Assembly (NCBI RefSeq): GCF_947495455.1
Contig: NZ_CANLZC010000025.1
Location: 1-58,731 of the forward strand
DNA length: 58,731 bases
DNA from: an uncultured Shewanella sp.
Lineage (GTDB): Bacteria > Pseudomonadota > Gammaproteobacteria > Enterobacterales > Shewanellaceae
Direction of reading: 5' to 3'
The notes below the pieces were generated by a model. That model had not been told where the DNA came from and searched no databases. It saw nothing but the letters and a program-made list of their open reading frames with translations. A program made the translations under genes and the position numbers. Of the stretch, positions 43,740 to 53,487 are shown piece by piece; positions within the stretch are counted from its first letter, which is position 1, and the number at the start of each line of letters is the position of its first letter.

Positions 43740-46229
43740 ATGAAAAAACTCATGTTAAGTGTCGCGATTGCGTCAACCTTTGGACTCACGGCTTGTGGAG
43801 AAGACAGCAAGGACGAAGTGACAGAAAAAACAGAAACCGTCCAGTCTAGCTCCAGTATTGTGTTTGATCTCGCAAATGCAGACTTCGCAGTGCCGAGTGA
43901 TTTTGTCTTCAGTGGAACAACCGATGGCACATTAAATATGCCAAATGAAGATACGGGAGACTATACCGACCCATCAATTGCTTTGGGGGCATTAGATGGT
44001 TGGTCAACAACGGCACCTATTGCCATTAAGGTGAATTTAGAAAATGATGCCGACGGTAATCCACTCACTTTATCTGCCTCTTCTATCGCACAAGCAGGCG
44101 CAGTGCGTATGTTTAAAGCACAGGTCGGTGGTCCGTTATCACAAGATGCAGAATGTACTTCACTGCCGAGTATATCGGCGTGTAAAGTGGGTGATGAGTT
44201 GAAATACGGTGTCGATTTTGCAACCAGCGTATCCGGCGATCAAATTATCATAGTGCCGCTAAAACCTTTTGATGAGAAACAGTCTTATATCTATGCATTG
44301 ACGAATTTAATTCAAGATTCTTCAGGGCAAGCGGTGGCCCCCTCAAAGACCTACAGCACGTTAAAAGTCGATATTGATGTCGAGCCGTTACCGGCGCTGA
44401 CTCAGCTTGGTATGCAATACATTATTAACAGTTATGAAAAGGGCATGGCGGCAAGCCATAGTGTTGATAAAGACAGCATCATTTATTCTGCTTTGTTTAC
44501 TACACAATCGGTTTCATCTGTGATTGAAACCACAAAGTTATTAATGGTTGACACTACAGAGGGTAATCCTTATCAACCACAACTATCTGATTTTACAGCC
44601 AAGGGCTATACCGTCGCGCAAGCATTAGGCTTAACTGAAGCGGCAGGGGAATCCTATCTGTTAGCGGATGCAACCGATGTGTACAGTATGTCGCTGAAAT
44701 TGCCTATTTACAGCCAATGTTCATCGGCTCAATGTTTAGACAGTGAGTTAAACCCCGTCGTTAATGGGTATTGGACGGCCTTGGGAGATAGCCCGATCGC
44801 CGTGTTATCAGCCATTAAAGCGGGAACCTTAAGTCAAAGTAACTTTATTGCTCAGGCCAGTGCCTATGGTATCGATGGGATGGCGGCGTTAAGTAACCCA
44901 GCTTTGTTAGTGGGGAAAGCGTGGTTTTTAGATGATAAAAGCCCTGTGGATCCGGTTAAGCATTTAACTCAATACAATCCTGTGCCTGCCATTACGGCCT
45001 ATGAAACGGTGAATGTGCAGATCACTCTGCCAAATGTTGAGAAAATGGCCGCGATTTATACCTTGCAAGGCAAAGGTGACTTTACTATGCCAGCCGCAGG
45101 TTGGCCAACCAGCATCATGATGCATGGTTTAGGTGGCGGTAAAGAGATGATGTTATCCATGGCGGGCAGCAATGCTTATGCCGGTTTGGCAACCGTTGCC
45201 ATTGACATGCCATTGCATGGTGAGCGTTCATTTGATGTCAATGGTGATGGTATTTATGATGTCACCGCGACGGATAAAAGTTATGGCGCTGTTGTAGGCA
45301 CACCTAATGCGTTTGAATATGGCAGTCCTTTGGCCTTTGTCAATGTGGCCAGCAGTTTAACGGCCCGTGACAATTTCCGCCAAGCCATTGTGGATCACTT
45401 AGCCTTGCGTTTGGGCTTAACAGGCCTTGCGATGGAGCTTGCCAGCAATGAACAAGCTCAACTTTTTGATGCGAATAACATTAGCCTGCAAGGATTAAGC
45501 CTTGGTGGCATAGTGGGTACCAATATGGCCGCTTATGCCAATTCAGGCATTGTTGATCCGGCAACGGGGCAAACAATCACAAATCCTTATGGATTAAATG
45601 CAGCCTCTGCCATTGCGCCATCAGGGGGACTCGCGGGCAGTTTTGTCGGCTCCGCCACCTTTGCACCTGAGCTATACAAAGCGGTGACAACGAATGAGAC
45701 TTTTTTAGCCTTAGTTGAAGAAGCGAATGTCAATGGTTTTACTGAGGATACGCCTGAATATACTGCTGTTGTAAATGCTGTGTATGAAGCCTTTATTCCT
45801 ACTTTTGCCTTTGCTGTACAAACTGCGGTTGACAGTATCGATCCGATTAACCTAGCTAAAACATTAGTGGCAACTGAGTTACCTGTTCAGCTGCTTGAAG
45901 TGGTGGGCGATGGCGCGAATAATCTAGCGGATCAAGTACTGCCAAATCAGGTAGAAGATTTTCCATTATCCGGTACTGAGCCTTTGATCAGTGCGCTAGG
46001 CCTAGAATGTGTTGATAGTGTTAAAAGCGGCTCAGGGGTTGTACGTTTTATTAAAGGGCATCACAGTTCAGTGGTGGATCCTTCTGAAAAAGCAGGCATT
46101 ACTGACGGTTATGCGCTAGCGGCAACGGCTGAAATGCAAGCAGAAGTGGTCACTTTTGCCAGCAGTGCAGCCCAAGGGGAGGCAGCGATTGTGGTCACGA
46201 ATGCTGATTTGGTGAAAGCGTGTAATTAG
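43740..46229 (+). CDS. Pla-1/cef-type lipoprotein lipase (VolA-like)
   Basis: The 829-residue protein has a lipoprotein signal (MKKLMLSVAIASTFGLTAC, lipid on Cys19). The N-terminal half fits the bacterial virulence-factor lipase N-terminal domain. An alpha/beta hydrolase follows, with an oxyanion region MMHGLGGGKEMM and the nucleophile elbow GLSLGG (Ser587). VolA in Vibrio is a surface lysophospholipase that helps the cell use exogenous lecithin, and similar extracellular lipases are common in Shewanella. Position between yciK and sohB supports a chromosomal core gene. A GC-rich terminator follows. Confidence 0.85.
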   Translation: MKKLMLSVAIASTFGLTACGEDSKDEVTEKTETVQSSSSIVFDLANADFAVPSDFVFSGTTDGTLNMPNEDTGDYTDPSIALGALDGWSTTAPIAIKVNLENDADGNPLTLSASSIAQAGAVRMFKAQVGGPLSQDAECTSLPSISACKVGDELKYGVDFATSVSGDQIIIVPLKPFDEKQSYIYALTNLIQDSSGQAVAPSKTYSTLKVDIDVEPLPALTQLGMQYIINSYEKGMAASHSVDKDSIIYSALFTTQSVSSVIETTKLLMVDTTEGNPYQPQLSDFTAKGYTVAQALGLTEAAGESYLLADATDVYSMSLKLPIYSQCSSAQCLDSELNPVVNGYWTALGDSPIAVLSAIKAGTLSQSNFIAQASAYGIDGMAALSNPALLVGKAWFLDDKSPVDPVKHLTQYNPVPAITAYETVNVQITLPNVEKMAAIYTLQGKGDFTMPAAGWPTSIMMHGLGGGKEMMLSMAGSNAYAGLATVAIDMPLHGERSFDVNGDGIYDVTATDKSYGAVVGTPNAFEYGSPLAFVNVASSLTARDNFRQAIVDHLALRLGLTGLAMELASNEQAQLFDANNISLQGLSLGGIVGTNMAAYANSGIVDPATGQTITNPYGLNAASAIAPSGGLAGSFVGSATFAPELYKAVTTNETFLALVEEANVNGFTEDTPEYTAVVNAVYEAFIPTFAFAVQTAVDSIDPINLAKTLVATELPVQLLEVVGDGANNLADQVLPNQVEDFPLSGTEPLISALGLECVDSVKSGSGVVRFIKGHHSSVVDPSEKAGITDGYALAATAEMQAEVVTFASSAAQGEAAIVVTNADLVKACN

Positions 46230-46247
46230 TTTCCAATAAAATAATTG

Positions 46248-46274
46248 AAAAACCCGGCATTGTCGGGTTTTTTT
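46248..46274 (+). terminator. intrinsic terminator of the lipase gene
   Basis: AAAACCCG / CGGGTTTT stem with a 7-nt loop and a run of seven T, 20 bp after the stop codon. Confidence 0.88.
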
Positions 46275-46404
46275 ATTGTGGTTTAGGCTGTTACAATAGT
46301 GGCCTTGAGATCATTACCATAATGGTATATTTAAGTCATATGACAATTTGGTCTTTCGCTCACTTAGGTATATCGCTTTTTCGCAGGTTAATTCGGAGCA
46401 TATA

Positions 46405-47436
46405 GTGGAATTTTTATACGAGTATGGGTTGTTTTTTGCTAAAACAATCACTTTAGTGATCGCTATTTTGGCGGTTGTATTGGTTATTTTAGGCACCGCC
46501 GTGAAGCAAAAAAGTGGTAAAGGCGAGTTAAGTTTGACCAATATGTCAGATGAGCTTAAAAAACTTAAGCATTATTTAAATGAAGATTTGATGTCTAAGA
46601 AGCAGTTTAAAGCTTATGAAAAGCAGCTGAAAGACACACAAAAAGAAAAGGAGAAGGCGGAAAAGTCAGAAAAAGAGCCTGCGATTGAGCCTAAAACCTT
46701 TGTGATTAATTTTAAAGGCAGTATCGATGCCCATGAAGTGAGCGCGCTACGTGAAGAGATCAGTGCTGTCTTAGCGGTTGCGACCGATAAAGATGAAGTG
46801 CTAGTCAATGTTGAAAGTGGTGGCGGTATGGTGCACGGTTATGGCTTAGCGGCCAGTCAACTGGATAGAATTCGACAAGCTGATATTCCGTTATCGATTT
46901 GTATCGATAAAGTGGCTGCCAGTGGCGGGTATATGATGGCCTGTGTGGCGAATAAAGTGTATGCTGCACCGTTTGCCATTGTTGGATCCATTGGTGTGAT
47001 AGCCCAAGTACCTAACTTTAACCGATTATTGAAAAAGCATAAAATTGATTATGAGCAGCATACTGCTGGGGATTTTAAGCGAACATTAACGATTTTTGGT
47101 GAAAATACAGATGAAGCGCGTGAGAAGTTTAAAGAAGAGCTGCAAGAAACCCATGTGTTGTTTAAAACCTTTATTGCTAAATATCGCCCAGATCTGGATT
47201 TAGAGAAAGTGGCCACTGGTGAACATTGGTATGGACAACAAGCCATTGAACTTGGATTGATTGATGAAATTGCCACAAGTGATGATGTGATCATGAAGCT
47301 TGCTAATGAGCGCAGTGTCTTTAAAGTACAGTATAAATTGAAGAAAAAATTGTCAGACAAAATTGCCCATGGCGCGCAATTGACAGTGAATGCCATCATA
47401 AATCAATTTGCTGCAAAAGATCAGCCATTGAAATAA
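46405..47436 (+). CDS. sohB: SohB, S49 inner-membrane peptidase
   Basis: This is a 343-residue S49-family protease related to signal peptide peptidase SppA. The GTG at 46405 is used because it gives the family N-terminus (EFLYEYGLFFAKT) and has CGGAG upstream. One transmembrane helix covers about residues 10-33, then a charged coiled-coil (about 60-95) rich in Lys and Glu. The Ser-Lys dyad is present: Ser173 in AASGGYM and Lys225 in GDFKRT. It probably degrades peptides in the inner membrane or periplasm. Confidence 0.92.
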   Translation: MEFLYEYGLFFAKTITLVIAILAVVLVILGTAVKQKSGKGELSLTNMSDELKKLKHYLNEDLMSKKQFKAYEKQLKDTQKEKEKAEKSEKEPAIEPKTFVINFKGSIDAHEVSALREEISAVLAVATDKDEVLVNVESGGGMVHGYGLAASQLDRIRQADIPLSICIDKVAASGGYMMACVANKVYAAPFAIVGSIGVIAQVPNFNRLLKKHKIDYEQHTAGDFKRTLTIFGENTDEAREKFKEELQETHVLFKTFIAKYRPDLDLEKVATGEHWYGQQAIELGLIDEIATSDDVIMKLANERSVFKVQYKLKKKLSDKIAHGAQLTVNAIINQFAAKDQPLK

Positions 47437-47448
47437 TGGCTTTTCGTT

Positions 47449-47478
47449 AAAAACCACTTAATGAGTTAAGTGGTTTTT
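47449..47478. terminator. bidirectional terminator between sohB and the convergent gene
   Basis: A 13-bp perfect stem (AAAAACCACTTAA / TTAAGTGGTTTTT) surrounds TGAG. It has T-runs on both strands and the last codons of the minus-strand gene lie within the stem. Confidence 0.9.
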
Positions 47479-48912
47479 TGTGCCCGCCATTCGTCTAAAT
47501 GCGATACTTAATAATATCAATAAAGGTAATAGGCTAGTTGTGCCTGAACTATCCCCTGAACTATCCAGAGTGTCATCTGTATTGCCTGTGTTGTTATCAT
47601 CGCCGCTACCGTTATCAATCACTGGGGCTGAAGGGTTGGGGCTGGGATTAATTTCTATCGTTGGCGCTTGAGGCTCTGTGGGCGCCGTCGGGCCTGAGTC
47701 TTTGATGTCACCTATGATAGTGACTTTTTCAATATTACTGTCATTGACCAGTAATCCATAACGGGTCCCCACATTAAAATTAGCATAGTGAGCACTGGGT
47801 TGGATCTCAAGGCTGATGTGTTTCTGTGTTTCTCCTGATAAAAATACCACACGTTGATAAAGAGACTCAGGGTAGTGATAAGCCGCCACAGCAGTGCCTG
47901 ATTGAGTGAATAATTCAACAGAAATAGTTTGTTTAAGGGGCTTAAGTTCGCCATTGTCATTGACTAATTGCAGAGTGATCTGTGTATCGCGTTGCTCATT
48001 TGATAGCTCACGTTGATCAATGGAGAGTTTGATATTGGCCAGCTTTGGCATAGTTGGAGAAAATTCACCTAAGTAAGCACTGTTATCAAAACCTGTTTTG
48101 TGGGGGATATTTTTCCCCTGTGTTAATTGCCCTAACCAGCTTAGATCGGTAATTGAAAGGGCAATGTTTGCCTCAAACGGGCTGCACATCAAGAGTGTCA
48201 TCGATTGGCATACACTGGCACTAGGGTGTTCAAGGGCTAAGGTGTGGCCCAGTAAATGTGCCAGTACACTGGGCATTGCCATTAATGCTTGTGAATGTAC
48301 GCTAAGTCCTGCTTGATAAAATCCATGGCCAAAAGGTTCAAGGCTGGTATCTTTTTCTTTTGTGATGAAAATCAGCTTATCAGCATAATATTGCTGTAAA
48401 TAGGTTTTGGCTCTATTGTCACTGTGAAATTGTGTGCTTAACTCTTGATTTGTGATGGCTGACATTAAGCTATTTAGAGCTTGTGGGTAATGATCTCCTT
48501 GGCTTAATCTTTGGGAAACGGCATTATCTTCCCAGTCGAGGATCGCGACTAAGTGGTAATGAATATTGGCGAGTTGATATAGTGAATTGGCGGTATTGAT
48601 TTGTTGGGTAAGGGCGGCTTGTAGGCTTTCACGCGTCAGCCTGTTAGGGTTATTTTTAGCAAAAACATCAGGTTCAACCACAACGAGTAAATCGATGGAC
48701 TCTTTTGCTTGACTAAAAGATGATATGCTGAGTGAGGCAAGGAGTAGTATCGTTTTTAAGGTTTTGGTTAAATAAGCACAGAGCGTTAAGCCCTGTGCAT
48801 GGGATGAATAGTAATGGAATGAATCGTATAAAAAGGGGCGATAAATGTGTCTGAAAAAAGGGTTGATGATAAGGACAAAGAGTGTCAGGGTATTCAGACT
48901 GTTCTGCTGCAT
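47458..48912 (-). CDS. secreted metalloprotease-like protein with altered active site and sorting tail
   Basis: The 484-residue product contains HLLGHTLALEH at about residues 220-230, which matches the HExxHxxGxxH zinc motif of metzincin/reprolysin-like proteases, except that the catalytic Glu is Leu. The zinc histidines remain, so it may bind metal without cleaving. The C-terminus has a Gly/Ser/Asp-rich linker, a hydrophobic segment (LLPLLILLSIAF) and RR, like GlyGly-CTERM/rhombosortase signals. ATG 48912 has GAGAGG at a 7-nt spacing. The N-terminus is odd: a hydrophobic stretch, then 30 polar residues, then a conventional signal peptide ending SSFSQA. Confidence 0.72.
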   Translation of the reverse strand: MQQNSLNTLTLFVLIINPFFRHIYRPFLYDSFHYYSSHAQGLTLCAYLTKTLKTILLLASLSISSFSQAKESIDLLVVVEPDVFAKNNPNRLTRESLQAALTQQINTANSLYQLANIHYHLVAILDWEDNAVSQRLSQGDHYPQALNSLMSAITNQELSTQFHSDNRAKTYLQQYYADKLIFITKEKDTSLEPFGHGFYQAGLSVHSQALMAMPSVLAHLLGHTLALEHPSASVCQSMTLLMCSPFEANIALSITDLSWLGQLTQGKNIPHKTGFDNSAYLGEFSPTMPKLANIKLSIDQRELSNEQRDTQITLQLVNDNGELKPLKQTISVELFTQSGTAVAAYHYPESLYQRVVFLSGETQKHISLEIQPSAHYANFNVGTRYGLLVNDSNIEKVTIIGDIKDSGPTAPTEPQAPTIEINPSPNPSAPVIDNGSGDDNNTGNTDDTLDSSGDSSGTTSLLPLLILLSIAFRRMAGTKNHLTH

Positions 48913-49043
48913 GAGCATCCCTCTCAATAACGGCTGATTGATTGGCTGCGGTATGCTATTTAGCCAACCTTCCTTATGCTCAAGTATTGTTAAGGATGTC
49001 AGATTTTGCCATTAATTATCGAATGTATTAGGCATTATGTTTT

Positions 49044-49178
49044 ATGAAATACTCAGATGTTTCTCCGCCAAGACCTATTAAAGCTGAACATTATCCTGAT
49101 ACTGAAAAGATCTATGTTGTGATGGCCAATTATGGTACTCATTTTCACTTTGCGTTATCTTATCATAAGGTTATTTAA
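49044..49178 (+). CDS. possible 44-residue small protein
   Basis: The short frame encodes a polar protein beginning MKYSDVSPPRPIKAEHYP and ending HFHFALSYHKVI. Residue composition looks protein-like, but there is no good ribosome site. Its end overlaps the stop of the convergent 777-residue gene by 8 nt. It could be a real small gene or chance. Confidence 0.3.
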   Translation: MKYSDVSPPRPIKAEHYPDTEKIYVVMANYGTHFHFALSYHKVI

Positions 49179-51504
49179 AATAAGTAGGATGACAGTGGCA
49201 GCTTTTAAAATGCTGCAAACTGTCATATGCTTGCTGGTAGAGTACTTTTTTTATCTCTTCTTTGTGTAACGCACCTGCACACATGGTTTTATTCTGATAC
49301 AAGAGACCTCTCACAGTATGATAAATTTGACTGTTACGGGCTCGCTTGCTCATTGCTTTCTGAGTTGAAAATTGGTCTCTGGCTCGTCTGATATAGTTTA
49401 AATCACACCCCTGATATTGTTCGAAAAAATAACGCTGAGTGTGGTCATTATAACTTCCTGCTACTATCTTATGGAAGCCGTTGGGTAACACCAGCGCCTT
49501 GGCAGAACTCGAAAAATGTTGGAGTGGATCATATGTCTTATTTTGTCTACCTCGAATGATAAACAAAATACACAGTAAATCTTTAATTAATCGAGGTAAG
49601 ATAAAATCCAGTTGAGCGGCGTTAATAAGCGGCATCTCAAGGGTCGCTGGTTTACTAGGTGGATGATACACGTTAAAATTTCGTTTTGTGCCGTCACATG
49701 CTGCTTGAGTTTGTGCGTATAAGGCTCCAAAGAAGTCGACGTATTTTGATACTATTTTTCCTTTTCGATTGGTTCTTAAAGACGATGAAAAAAAGTTTGC
49801 GTCAAAGGTGTGATTGATTTTAGAAAAAAACGTCCAAAGAGAATGGAGTAATTTACAGAGATCATCATGATTTGTCTCTAACTTTCCCCAAAGGTCATCT
49901 GTGACACTGATAGAATAGTCAGCATTATCTTGTTGATTATAGCTACCAGCCAAAGGGGCTGGGCCAGGTGACATAAAAGCTGGCCGAGCTTCCCGATTAT
50001 TGCTACTCGTCACAGGGCCAGGTGACATAAAATTGGGTCGTGCTACCGGTAGAGGTTTTTGAATCGGTGAGAATAAAGCGTTTCGATCTAGCATGCCTAA
50101 ACCGCCCGTATTCAAGGTAGCATAACCTCTGTCTATGGCGCTCATGTTATCATCTTCATTCGATGGCTGTAATTCCTTACGGTCATCCAATGCATAATCA
50201 TTGGGTGAATCTTGAATCGAATGATCAACATTGTCCCTTCGGTTATTGGCGTTATTGCTTGTCGTGACCATGAGTTCTGAGTCATTTTGTTGGTTTAATG
50301 GTAAACTGGCCTCAAGAGCGCTATCTTGTGTGATGATAATATTTTCCCCTGAGGGGTTTATGATTGACAATATAGTGACTCTTCCTTGTGAGGCTTCCAC
50401 TTTCGGCTCTCTTTCTTTTAAGGCTCCTGCTTTTGAGAATTGATTAACTGAATAACAGTTCATGCTTATACAGCTGAAATCCACATAATAGTTGTTATTT
50501 CCCAATATATTTTGAATCAAATACATATAAAAGCGCCGCTGTTCCATTGATGATTTTTTATTCGCCACTTCATCATCATTACTCTTGCTGCTACGAATAT
50601 AGTTATTATTGTCATTTTCTTTGATTTCATCTTTATCAGGCATGAGTAGGTTGTTCACATTAGTATCTAAATTAGCCTCAAATAAATCAGTGACTTGCAC
50701 ATAAGCTTGAAATTGATGAACATGAATAGGGTCAATAGTAGCCTCCTTAGATGAGGGATAAGGTACATTAGGCTTTTTACAATGATATACAAAAACCTCG
50801 TCTTGGTGATTTAACCTATGAGTGGCTTTGTCTTCGGCATATTGATGATAATAATTCAGGTCGTTATCGGACAGCGGGTGTGTTTTTACAAACGCTTCTC
50901 TGGTCTGTGTCGGTCTTGCATTGTTATACTTCTTATAATCCTTATAATCATCATCAAGTCGTTTCCTTACATACTTAGCAAAGAGAATATCGGTGAGTTC
51001 CTCTTGAGTGCCATAATAATAATCTTGATAATTTTTAAACCAACATTGACCAATCGCGCATACTTCAAGTGGCTCTTTATCTGAATATGTGCTAATGCTG
51101 CAACTACAGGCGCTTGCTTCAACCCTTATTGTCTGGTGTTGATCTGGCCAGTGGGGATTCGGTACCGATTTTTGATTTGGCTGTATCTGCCAAAATCTTA
51201 ATTCATAATATTCATCGGTTGCAGATTGCTGCTTATTCAAGGCGCGAATTGTACGCTTTAATAATATAAAATTATATTTGCCAAAGTCTAACACGTGAGG
51301 AAAATTGGCCTGTGTCGTCTTCAATGCTCTATCATAATTCCGGTTTACTCTGGTTAAATACGCTTCATTACCATAATAGGTAACGTGTACTCGGTTGTTA
51401 TCTCTGTGATCAACGATGCCATGCTTGTTTGTACTGTAGTTGGTACTTGGAATGTCATAAAATGCATATGAAGCACAGTCATTCACATTTAGTTTTTTTG
51501 GCAT
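49171..51504 (-). CDS. large protein of unknown family
   Basis: The 777-residue protein has no signal peptide or transmembrane helix. I recognise no family. Visible features: a Cys-rich patch near residues 133-153 (ACSCS, CAIGQCW); a low-complexity acidic/Asn region at about 290-330; a Ser/Asn/Asp-rich linker at about 410-470; a repeat ARPNFMSPGP and ARPAFMSPGP at about 490-530; and a C-terminal part with aromatic-rich, basic segments (LLYQNKTMCAGALHKEE). GAGG precedes the ATG by six bases. The multi-segment, unstructured-linker layout would suit a secreted effector, but no secretion genes are near. It looks AT-rich and recently acquired. Confidence 0.7.
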   Translation of the reverse strand: MPKKLNVNDCASYAFYDIPSTNYSTNKHGIVDHRDNNRVHVTYYGNEAYLTRVNRNYDRALKTTQANFPHVLDFGKYNFILLKRTIRALNKQQSATDEYYELRFWQIQPNQKSVPNPHWPDQHQTIRVEASACSCSISTYSDKEPLEVCAIGQCWFKNYQDYYYGTQEELTDILFAKYVRKRLDDDYKDYKKYNNARPTQTREAFVKTHPLSDNDLNYYHQYAEDKATHRLNHQDEVFVYHCKKPNVPYPSSKEATIDPIHVHQFQAYVQVTDLFEANLDTNVNNLLMPDKDEIKENDNNNYIRSSKSNDDEVANKKSSMEQRRFYMYLIQNILGNNNYYVDFSCISMNCYSVNQFSKAGALKEREPKVEASQGRVTILSIINPSGENIIITQDSALEASLPLNQQNDSELMVTTSNNANNRRDNVDHSIQDSPNDYALDDRKELQPSNEDDNMSAIDRGYATLNTGGLGMLDRNALFSPIQKPLPVARPNFMSPGPVTSSNNREARPAFMSPGPAPLAGSYNQQDNADYSISVTDDLWGKLETNHDDLCKLLHSLWTFFSKINHTFDANFFSSSLRTNRKGKIVSKYVDFFGALYAQTQAACDGTKRNFNVYHPPSKPATLEMPLINAAQLDFILPRLIKDLLCILFIIRGRQNKTYDPLQHFSSSAKALVLPNGFHKIVAGSYNDHTQRYFFEQYQGCDLNYIRRARDQFSTQKAMSKRARNSQIYHTVRGLLYQNKTMCAGALHKEEIKKVLYQQAYDSLQHFKSCHCHPTYFK

Positions 51505-52128
51505 TATAGCCTCGGTTTTCTTTGCTACCTATCAATTAATTATAATTTGCTCTATTTTTTATGCCAGAAAGCAATACAGTTATTGGATTAGTTATCTCAA
51601 ATTTCATTGATATCATGTCTGTAACGTTTTTGAGTATTAATGGGCTTTAGTTGATTTAATCTGTGTTTGGCTTAAGAAATGGGCGTTGTTGATCGCTTTG
51701 ACATTTGCATAAGCTTTATCCAGCTGTACATTTAACTGCACAGTGATAATGTTCCGTTTGTGAGCGCTTCATGCCGATATATTCACCGTTTCTGATAGTG
51801 ATTTATCGTGGTTGCCGTATTGACTGTCCAGTGTTTCAATTTTCCGTTTTGGTTTGTTGGCTAATACTTGAATAATTGGGGCTACGCAGAGGGAGATTCA
51901 TCAATGCAAAAATGGAATGAATAAAAATTTGTTTGGAATTGCGGTGGTGTGACTGATGGAAAGTGATAATAATAGTCATAACCTCACTTTCGGTCATCCA
52001 TCTGGAGCAGTGCTTTTTTCTGCTTTCATATTCAATATTTGTTTTCCCAACTAATTCATTTTTATTCCGAATCGGGAAGGTAAAAATGAACATCCTTGTT
52101 CATTTAGGCTTACATTCGTGAGAATGGA
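51505..52128. other. intergenic region with transposase relics
   Basis: No intact gene is visible. The left part (51505-51830) shows nothing I can name; the right part holds the transposase relic listed separately. Confidence 0.6.
51836..52093 (-). pseudogene. relic joining two transposase fragments
   Basis: The 85-residue frame begins with a piece like an IS982-type transposase (SRWMTESEVMTIIITFHQSH, about residues 31-50) and then turns into IFALMNLPLRSPNYSSISQQ, which resembles the N-terminal part of an IS5/IS903-type transposase. Both parts are far shorter than any functional enzyme. The frame looks like a fusion of two element remnants created by nested insertions and deletions. Assignments are by eye. 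Confidence 0.6.
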
Positions 52129-53487
52129 TTAGTCTGTGATGCCATTCTCTTGACGGAATTGGATTTCTTCATCAGACATGACCCAGTTAGGATCGTTGAC
52201 ATCGATTGCATTGATGTTCACTCCTATGTCACTCATGTTGACTTCTGTATCATCACTGGCATCAGATACACTGGTTAAACTTGAAGACAGTGAGGAAATG
52301 CTACTGCTACTTGAGGTATCGTAATCTCCCCAATCAGCTTGGTAGTCATCAAAAATGGTATAAGTACCATCATCGTTGACAACACCAATATTTAGCCATG
52401 CTGTAAAGGTATCGATTGCCGTCGCATCATCTACCTGACCTTCCACTTCAAAAGTTGCGCCATCATATTCGTTCATGTAGGTGATAGTATATGGGAAAGA
52501 CGCAGTGCTCGAATATACCGTGGTTTTCATGGCATAAATGGAGCCAGCAGGTACTGCTAATGTATCAGTATCAGTATAAGAGGTGGAAGTTGATGATGTG
52601 GATGTTTCGCCTACGGTTTCAGAAAACGAATCAGTAACTGAGTAATCCCATTTCGCTGAAACAGATGCGATACCCGCATATTTGACTTCATAGGAGACAG
52701 ACACACCCATGGTTAAACTCATACCTGCTGTATAAGTATAACTATCAGTCGAGCTTTCGGTTTTAGTATAATTTGTACTTAGCGTCTTACTTTGCTCGAT
52801 TTCCGTTCCATTTGCAGCCACACTTGTGGCGATAAAGGCTTGTTCTGCCGAGCCTACTGTGACATCATCGTCAAATTCAATACCTTGGTACTCTAATTTC
52901 AATCCTTTACCTGAAATAATACCTAAGCTATTGATATAATTGTCATAGGTACCGTAAAAGCCAAACAGTGCCCAGTTATCACTGGTGTCTTCTGATAATG
53001 ACCAGCTGGTGGTAGTGGATGAGGATAATACAGAGGAAGTATCGCCAAAGGTATAGGTATTGCCTTCACTGGTATTAAAGGTCATCGCGACAATTCTGTC
53101 ATCGTCGTCACTGCCTGAGTAAGTGAATGAACCACTAGTGATATATTCATTGGTATCTAATGTGATAGTGGTGGAGTTAGTCAGCTCTCCGCCTATCTGG
53201 CTGGAGCCGCCATATAAATAATCGACTTTCATGCCGATGATTTCACCTGTAGACGAAGAAGAGAATAAACGAGAATCATAAACTGTAATAGAGGTAATTT
53301 GATCACCTGCAACTTCATTCGCGGCTTCGGTATAAGTATTAAAATCTGTGCCTGTGGTATTGCCTACACTCCAACTGGAGGTTTCAGACTCTAGATAATC
53401 TTCTACAGTTGAATCGTTATCGGCGCTAGCATAGTGAGGCATAAAAAGCGCACTGGTTAGCAGTGCGATTGTGGTCATTTTTCTCAT
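52129..53487 (-). CDS. secreted jacalin-lectin/aerolysin-type pore-forming protein, paralog 1
   Basis: This 452-residue protein has a signal peptide (MRKMTTIALLTSALFMPHY, cut after ASA). Residues about 25-195 resemble a jacalin-like beta-prism lectin (early Gly, then ITSITVYDS, IIGMKVDYLYG and a late GFYGTYDNYINSLGII). Residues about 200-400 are rich in Ser and Thr and alternate (SKTLSTNYTKTESSTDSYTY, SETVGETSTSSTSTSYTDTD), followed by VYSSTASFPYTITY, the typical look of an aerolysin/ETX-type beta-barrel pore module. It ends WVMSDEEIQFRQENGITD. ATG 53487 has GGAG upstream; a TTG at 53502 is the alternative. The architecture resembles vertebrate natterin-like proteins. Confidence 0.75.
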   Translation of the reverse strand: MRKMTTIALLTSALFMPHYASADNDSTVEDYLESETSSWSVGNTTGTDFNTYTEAANEVAGDQITSITVYDSRLFSSSSTGEIIGMKVDYLYGGSSQIGGELTNSTTITLDTNEYITSGSFTYSGSDDDDRIVAMTFNTSEGNTYTFGDTSSVLSSSTTTSWSLSEDTSDNWALFGFYGTYDNYINSLGIISGKGLKLEYQGIEFDDDVTVGSAEQAFIATSVAANGTEIEQSKTLSTNYTKTESSTDSYTYTAGMSLTMGVSVSYEVKYAGIASVSAKWDYSVTDSFSETVGETSTSSTSTSYTDTDTLAVPAGSIYAMKTTVYSSTASFPYTITYMNEYDGATFEVEGQVDDATAIDTFTAWLNIGVVNDDGTYTIFDDYQADWGDYDTSSSSSISSLSSSLTSVSDASDDTEVNMSDIGVNINAIDVNDPNWVMSDEEIQFRQENGITD

